Shown: positions 6,550-8,919 of the stretch, one piece after another
Layout: each line of letters begins with the position of its first letter
How positions within the stretch are numbered: the first letter of the stretch is position 1
Assembly: GCA_900767695.1 (NCBI GenBank)
Contig: CAAGAC010000097.1
Coordinates: 1 to 8,919 of the forward strand
Reading direction: 5' to 3'
Length of the DNA stretch: 8,919 nucleotides
Source of the DNA: an uncultured Succinivibrio sp.
GTDB taxonomy: Bacteria; Pseudomonadota; Gammaproteobacteria; Enterobacterales; Succinivibrionaceae
The notes under the pieces: model-generated
Seen by the model: only the letters and a program-made list of their open reading frames with translations
Told to the model about the DNA's origin: nothing
Databases searched by the model: none
Translations under genes and position numbers: made by a program

Positions 6550-7917
6550 TTAAGGCTGCGCCCTGCCTGCGCCGCGATCATAGGCGCGGGAGATCATCCC
6601 TTTAAGATCAGCCTCGCGCGAAAGCATCACTATGAGCACGCCCATCGAGAGCAGGAGCACGATGTAGGTGCGGGTGTTGGAGGCGTAGACCGTGCAGGAG
6701 AAGCCCATCGCAAGCCTGGTGCCAAGGCCCGCGAGATAGCAAAGCGCCGCGCAGAGGCCAGGGATCGCGCCGCGCGGCCCCTCCCTTATGAACGCAAGAT
6801 AGAGACCCGCCGCGGTGATGGCCGCGAGCAGCATCGAGAGCACGGGCTGGTAGACCATCCTCACCTGTCCCATGTGCTCCGAGGCCATGCCCTCCATGAG
6901 CGCCCAGATGCTCCAGAACCTCACGTCGGTCTGGTTCATGAGATATGTGAGGAGCAAAGGCAGCGCCATCAGCAGATCGAGCCCCTTGCTCCTGAAGCGG
7001 CGGTGGACGGAGAGCCAGATGAGGAGCGAGAGAGCCGCCTGCATCATGAGGGACTGCAAGCCACCGCGGTAGAAGCCAAGCGAGGTCAGGCGGTCGAAGG
7101 TGCCTGCAAGCGCCATGGTGAGGTGCTCGATGGTGCTGAAGCTGTCCCAGCTTGGGAACTGCGACGTGGCAGTCGAGATGTTGCGGATGGCGTTGCCCGG
7201 GCAGAGCGCCGCCCATGCGACAAAGAACAGCTCTGCTGCAAGCAGGATGAAGGAGGAGAGGCGCAGGCGGCGGCCCTTGAGATAGAGCACCGCAATCGCC
7301 GCGGCCTCGAGCACCGCCGCGCACAAGGCGACGAGCTCATGAGCGCCGGCCCAGAGCGCGGCTATAACCAAAAGCGCGGCTTCACCCCTCTCTATTTGTT
7401 TTTTATTTGTTTTCAATATGTTGCATGATGCCGCAGTCAGTCGAGATGCTTGCAGGCCGAGATACATGAGTCCTGCCACGGGCCAGAGGTAGTTGACGGT
7501 GGTCGCGACCCAGCCTGATGTCTTCATGTCAAAGAATGGGTAGAGCACCACCATCACGACGGCGGCACTTTTGATGAACGATCTCCAGCCTGTGCCGTAG
7601 AGGGTGCCTGCGATGGCCGCCACGAGGTAGGCGCAGGAGACGGCGACGAAGGTGTCTGCAATTTTCCAGAAGATCGCGGGGATCCCGGTGAACACCACCA
7701 TGAGGAGATCGGCGAGCGTGCGCGATGACCAGTGCTCGTAGCGATCGACGAGGTAGTCAAGCGCTCCGAGCGGGCCGTCGAAAGTCGCCATGATCTTCAT
7801 GTTAGAGAGATCGTCGCGGTTGAAGCCCGTGAGCGCCAGGTGGAAGACCAGGAAGTAGGCGAAGACCAGGACGAGGATCCTGACGCCGGGATCGGAGAGG
7901 CGCTGCCTGATGCTCAT
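6550..7917 (-). CDS. Multi-pass membrane protein, DUF6056/GtrII-like
   Basis: This is a 455-residue integral membrane protein with roughly ten or more hydrophobic spans from about residue 12 to 432. Its pattern recalls the DUF6056/GtrII group, thought to be GT-C-like glycosyltransferases that modify surface glycans from lipid-linked sugars. Conserved-looking polar residues sit just outside membrane segments: Asp35-Asp36 in NRDDLSN after span one (the expected acidic site), HWSSRTLAD at 62-70, TVNYLWP at 140-146, AHELVA at 192-197, CPGNAIR at 239-245 and Arg401 in GTRLAMGFS. The assignment rests on this pattern, not a search. It starts within the preceding gene's stop (ATGA overlap), so the two are coupled. 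Residues 166-176 (NILKTNKKQIE), in a basic loop between membrane segments, are encoded by an AT-rich patch with a tandem repeat. Donor and acceptor sugars are unknown. Confidence 0.75.
   Translation of the reverse strand: MSIRQRLSDPGVRILVLVFAYFLVFHLALTGFNRDDLSNMKIMATFDGPLGALDYLVDRYEHWSSRTLADLLMVVFTGIPAIFWKIADTFVAVSCAYLVAAIAGTLYGTGWRSFIKSAAVVMVVLYPFFDMKTSGWVATTVNYLWPVAGLMYLGLQASRLTAASCNILKTNKKQIERGEAALLVIAALWAGAHELVALCAAVLEAAAIAVLYLKGRRLRLSSFILLAAELFFVAWAALCPGNAIRNISTATSQFPSWDSFSTIEHLTMALAGTFDRLTSLGFYRGGLQSLMMQAALSLLIWLSVHRRFRSKGLDLLMALPLLLTYLMNQTDVRFWSIWALMEGMASEHMGQVRMVYQPVLSMLLAAITAAGLYLAFIREGPRGAIPGLCAALCYLAGLGTRLAMGFSCTVYASNTRTYIVLLLSMGVLIVMLSREADLKGMISRAYDRGAGRAQP
7393..7414. repeat. 11-bp tandem repeat inside the membrane-protein gene
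   Basis: TATTTGTTTTT at 7393-7403 is followed at once by TATTTGTTTTC at 7404-7414, 10 of 11 bases identical. The patch at 7391-7420 is strikingly AT-rich within a GC-rich gene. The period is not a multiple of three, so losing or gaining one unit would shift the frame of the membrane protein near residue 168-175. Confidence 0.85.
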
Positions 7918-8459
7918 CTGGCGCCCTCCCCCACCATGCGCCCTGTGGGTATGAGCTGCGCGCCATGACCGCCGTCATAGCGGATCATTACCTCGTAGCC
8001 GCGGCCCTTGGGCATGGACTTGAGATCGGCGGTCGCGCTGATCCCGGCGAAGTCGTGATCGAAGTTGTAGAGGTAGTCCTCGTGGTTTGGCGTGTAGGTC
8101 TGCCCTATGTCGAGGCGCTCGTAGGTGAATGAGCGCAGCTCGTAGAGGGTGCCGTCCACGGTGTCGCGCAGGAGGAAGGCAGACCTCGCATTAGAGAACC
8201 TGCCGCCAGGCACGATGGCCCAGCCCTTGATGAAGGCCCTGCCGCGCGACTGCTCGAGGCTCTCGATGCTCCAGAGGGCTCGCTGCCCGGGCGCGCTTTG
8301 CTCAAGCGCCGCTGCCTCCTCGGGAGGCAGCGCCCGCGATGAGATCGATCTTGCGTGAAGATGCCATCCGTAGGCGCACGAGAGCGCGACCGAGAGGATG
8401 AGGAAGGAGGCGAGGCCGAGCTTGGAGCGCGGCCCAAGGGTCATTGGGTTCGTTTGCAT
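7914..8459 (-). CDS. Membrane-anchored protein of unknown function
   Basis: I do not recognise a named family. The 181-residue protein has a short basic N-terminus, one hydrophobic segment at about 14-32 (signal anchor or uncleaved signal), a Pro/Glu/Ala-rich linker at 40-60, then a soluble domain of about 120 residues. The domain alternates short hydrophobic and charged runs (AFIKGWAIVPGG at 75-86, SAFLLRD at 93-99, LYELRSFTYERLDIG at 105-119, YEVMIRYDGG at 155-164), suggesting an all-beta fold outside the cytoplasm. Its stop overlaps the start of the DUF6056/GtrII-like gene, so the two probably work together, for example with this protein binding the glycan or polymer being modified. That is inference from context. 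ATG at 8459 is the most upstream possible start, because an in-frame TAG lies 12 nt earlier. The Shine-Dalgarno is weak. Confidence 0.8.
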   Translation of the reverse strand: MQTNPMTLGPRSKLGLASFLILSVALSCAYGWHLHARSISSRALPPEEAAALEQSAPGQRALWSIESLEQSRGRAFIKGWAIVPGGRFSNARSAFLLRDTVDGTLYELRSFTYERLDIGQTYTPNHEDYLYNFDHDFAGISATADLKSMPKGRGYEVMIRYDGGHGAQLIPTGRMVGEGAR

Positions 8460-8682
8460 GATGAGATTCTACATGGAGAGACTGCAAAAAGCCGCCACAT
8501 TCTGAGCACCGATCCCCGCGCAGGTCTCACCATGCCTGGCCAGAGTCTCAAAAGGTCCCAACTCCTGAGGCGGCGACTTGATGATAGCCTTCTCGCGGCA
8601 TGATGGCCGAATAAAGCAGCTCAAGGCTAGTCAATTGAAGATTCAGTAAAAATCAGCAAAAACATATGTCTCTCGCGGACAT
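8460..8682. other. Intergenic region upstream of the envelope gene pair
   Basis: I see no convincing gene in these 223 bases. A minus-strand promoter for the two-gene operon should lie here. The best -35 match is TTGACT (8634 to 8629), but the only partner is a poor TATTCG (8613 to 8608) at 15-nt spacing, so the promoter is not settled. The right-hand part, 8630-8682, is more AT-rich than the surroundings. Confidence 0.4.
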
Positions 8683-8708
8683 AAAAAAACCATCTCAAAT
8701 GAGATGGT
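8683..8708 (-). terminator. Rho-independent terminator of the tRNA operon
   Basis: Read on the minus strand, an 8-bp stem (ACCATCTC at 8708-8701, paired with GAGATGGT at 8696-8689) closes a four-base loop and runs into seven T's (8689 to 8683, partly overlapping the stem base). It starts 10 nt beyond the CCA end of tRNA-Thr, so it ends the tRNA transcript. Confidence 0.92.
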
Positions 8709-8717
8709 CTTTGAATA

Positions 8718-8793
8718 TGGTGCTGATACTGAGAATCGAACTCAGGACCTCACCCTTACCAAGGGTGCGCTCTACCAACTGAGCCATATCAGC
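8718..8793 (-). tRNA. tRNA-Thr (anticodon GGU)
   Basis: This 76-nt tRNA has its CCA end encoded (8720-8718). The acceptor stem pairs GCTGATA with TATCAGC over all 7 bp. The anticodon arm CACCC-TTGGTAA-GGGTG places GGT at 8760-8758, reading ACC/ACU threonine codons. The T-arm is CTGAG-TTCGATT-CTCAG with an intact TTC. It closely resembles the E. coli tRNA-Thr(GGU) genes, differing mainly in the T stem. It lies 29 nt after tRNA-Asp and is followed by a terminator. Confidence 0.97.
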
Positions 8794-8822
8794 ATTAACT
8801 GACATTTGCTCGATGTGAGCAG

Positions 8823-8900
8823 TGGCGGAACGGACGGGGCTCGAACCCGTGACCTCCTGCGTGACAGGCAGGCGTTCTAACCAAGCTGAACTACCGCTCC
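8823..8900 (-). tRNA. tRNA-Asp (anticodon GUC)
   Basis: This 78-nt tRNA includes an encoded CCA (8825-8823). The acceptor stem pairs GGAGCGG with CCGTTCC, including one G-U pair as in E. coli tRNA-Asp. The anticodon arm CCTGC-CTGTCAC-GCAGG places GTC at 8865-8863, reading GAC/GAU aspartate codons. The T-arm is ACGGG-TTCGAGC-CCCGT, and the discriminator base is G. It is the upstream partner of tRNA-Thr; further tRNA genes may lie beyond the contig end. Confidence 0.97.
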
Positions 8901-8919
8901 GCATGAATGGGATGCCTGG

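Noticed and set aside
7399..7404. Possible -1 programmed frameshift at the AAAAAAC heptamer (minus strand) in the membrane-protein gene
   Set aside because: The heptamer is in the wrong phase relative to the reading frame (codons AAA AAA CAA), and the frame continues intact to a normal C-terminus.
8591..8678. Octamer TCTCGCGG repeated at 8591 and 8671, exactly 80 nt apart
   Set aside because: Only 8 bp with no extension or further copies; readily explained by chance.
8718..8793. tRNA-Thr as an integration site for the neighbouring gene pair
   Set aside because: The tRNA 3' end faces the envelope genes, but I find no copy of the tRNA 3' sequence elsewhere in the window, no integrase and no phage gene.
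8695..8904. 69-codon minus-strand open frame
   Set aside because: It is the translation of the two tRNA genes and the terminator, a common false protein call.
1..8919. CRISPR array, insertion sequence, toxin-antitoxin or phage-defence genes
   Set aside because: I saw no regularly spaced repeats, transposase, terminal inverted repeats or defence-type domains on either strand.

Overview
This is a bacterial contig end from a high-GC genome with strongly GC-ending codons and tightly packed genes. The two tRNA genes encode their own CCA ends and closely resemble enterobacterial tRNA-Thr(GGU) and tRNA-Asp(GUC). Together with a TRAP transporter, an IclR regulator and GtrII/DUF6056-like membrane genes, this suggests a proteobacterium, perhaps an anaerobic gut or rumen lineage. 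I cannot fix the genus from the sequence. The first 20 bases are the 3' end of a standard Illumina read-1 adapter, so they are not genomic and the true upstream sequence is missing.

Bases 53-4564 (+) form one apparent operon: a TRAP solute-binding protein (dctP), its small and large membrane subunits (dctQ, dctM), a histidine-triad (HIT) protein and an iron-type alcohol dehydrogenase. dctQ/dctM overlap by 1 nt and HIT/dehydrogenase by 4 nt. Between dctP and dctQ a strong hairpin sits exactly between a consensus Shine-Dalgarno and the dctQ start; folding it would leave a 6-nt spacer. The operon ends at a 15-bp perfect inverted repeat that probably also stops the convergent iclR gene.

Bases 4690-5451 (-) encode an IclR-family regulator with a readable sigma70-type promoter. 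It is separated by about 220 nt containing several short palindromes from a divergent, single-gene amino-acid-type ABC solute-binding protein (5671-6465, +), which ends at another 15-bp inverted repeat. No partner permease or ATPase is in the window.

Bases 6550-8459 (-) hold two overlapping genes: a membrane-anchored small protein with a predicted extracytoplasmic domain, then a multi-pass membrane protein resembling the DUF6056/GtrII group. They look like an envelope-glycan modification pair. The large gene contains an 11-bp tandem repeat in an AT-rich patch. Upstream is about 220 nt without a convincing gene, then a minus-strand tRNA-Asp/tRNA-Thr cluster with a textbook terminator at 8683-8708.

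Working model (inference): the left operon imports an organic acid or related carboxylated compound through TRAP and processes it, or a derived aldehyde/alcohol, with the dehydrogenase, under possible IclR control. The substrate is not identifiable from the sequence. No stretch over 300 bases lacks a gene. I see ordinary families in a somewhat unusual arrangement and no clearly new large system.
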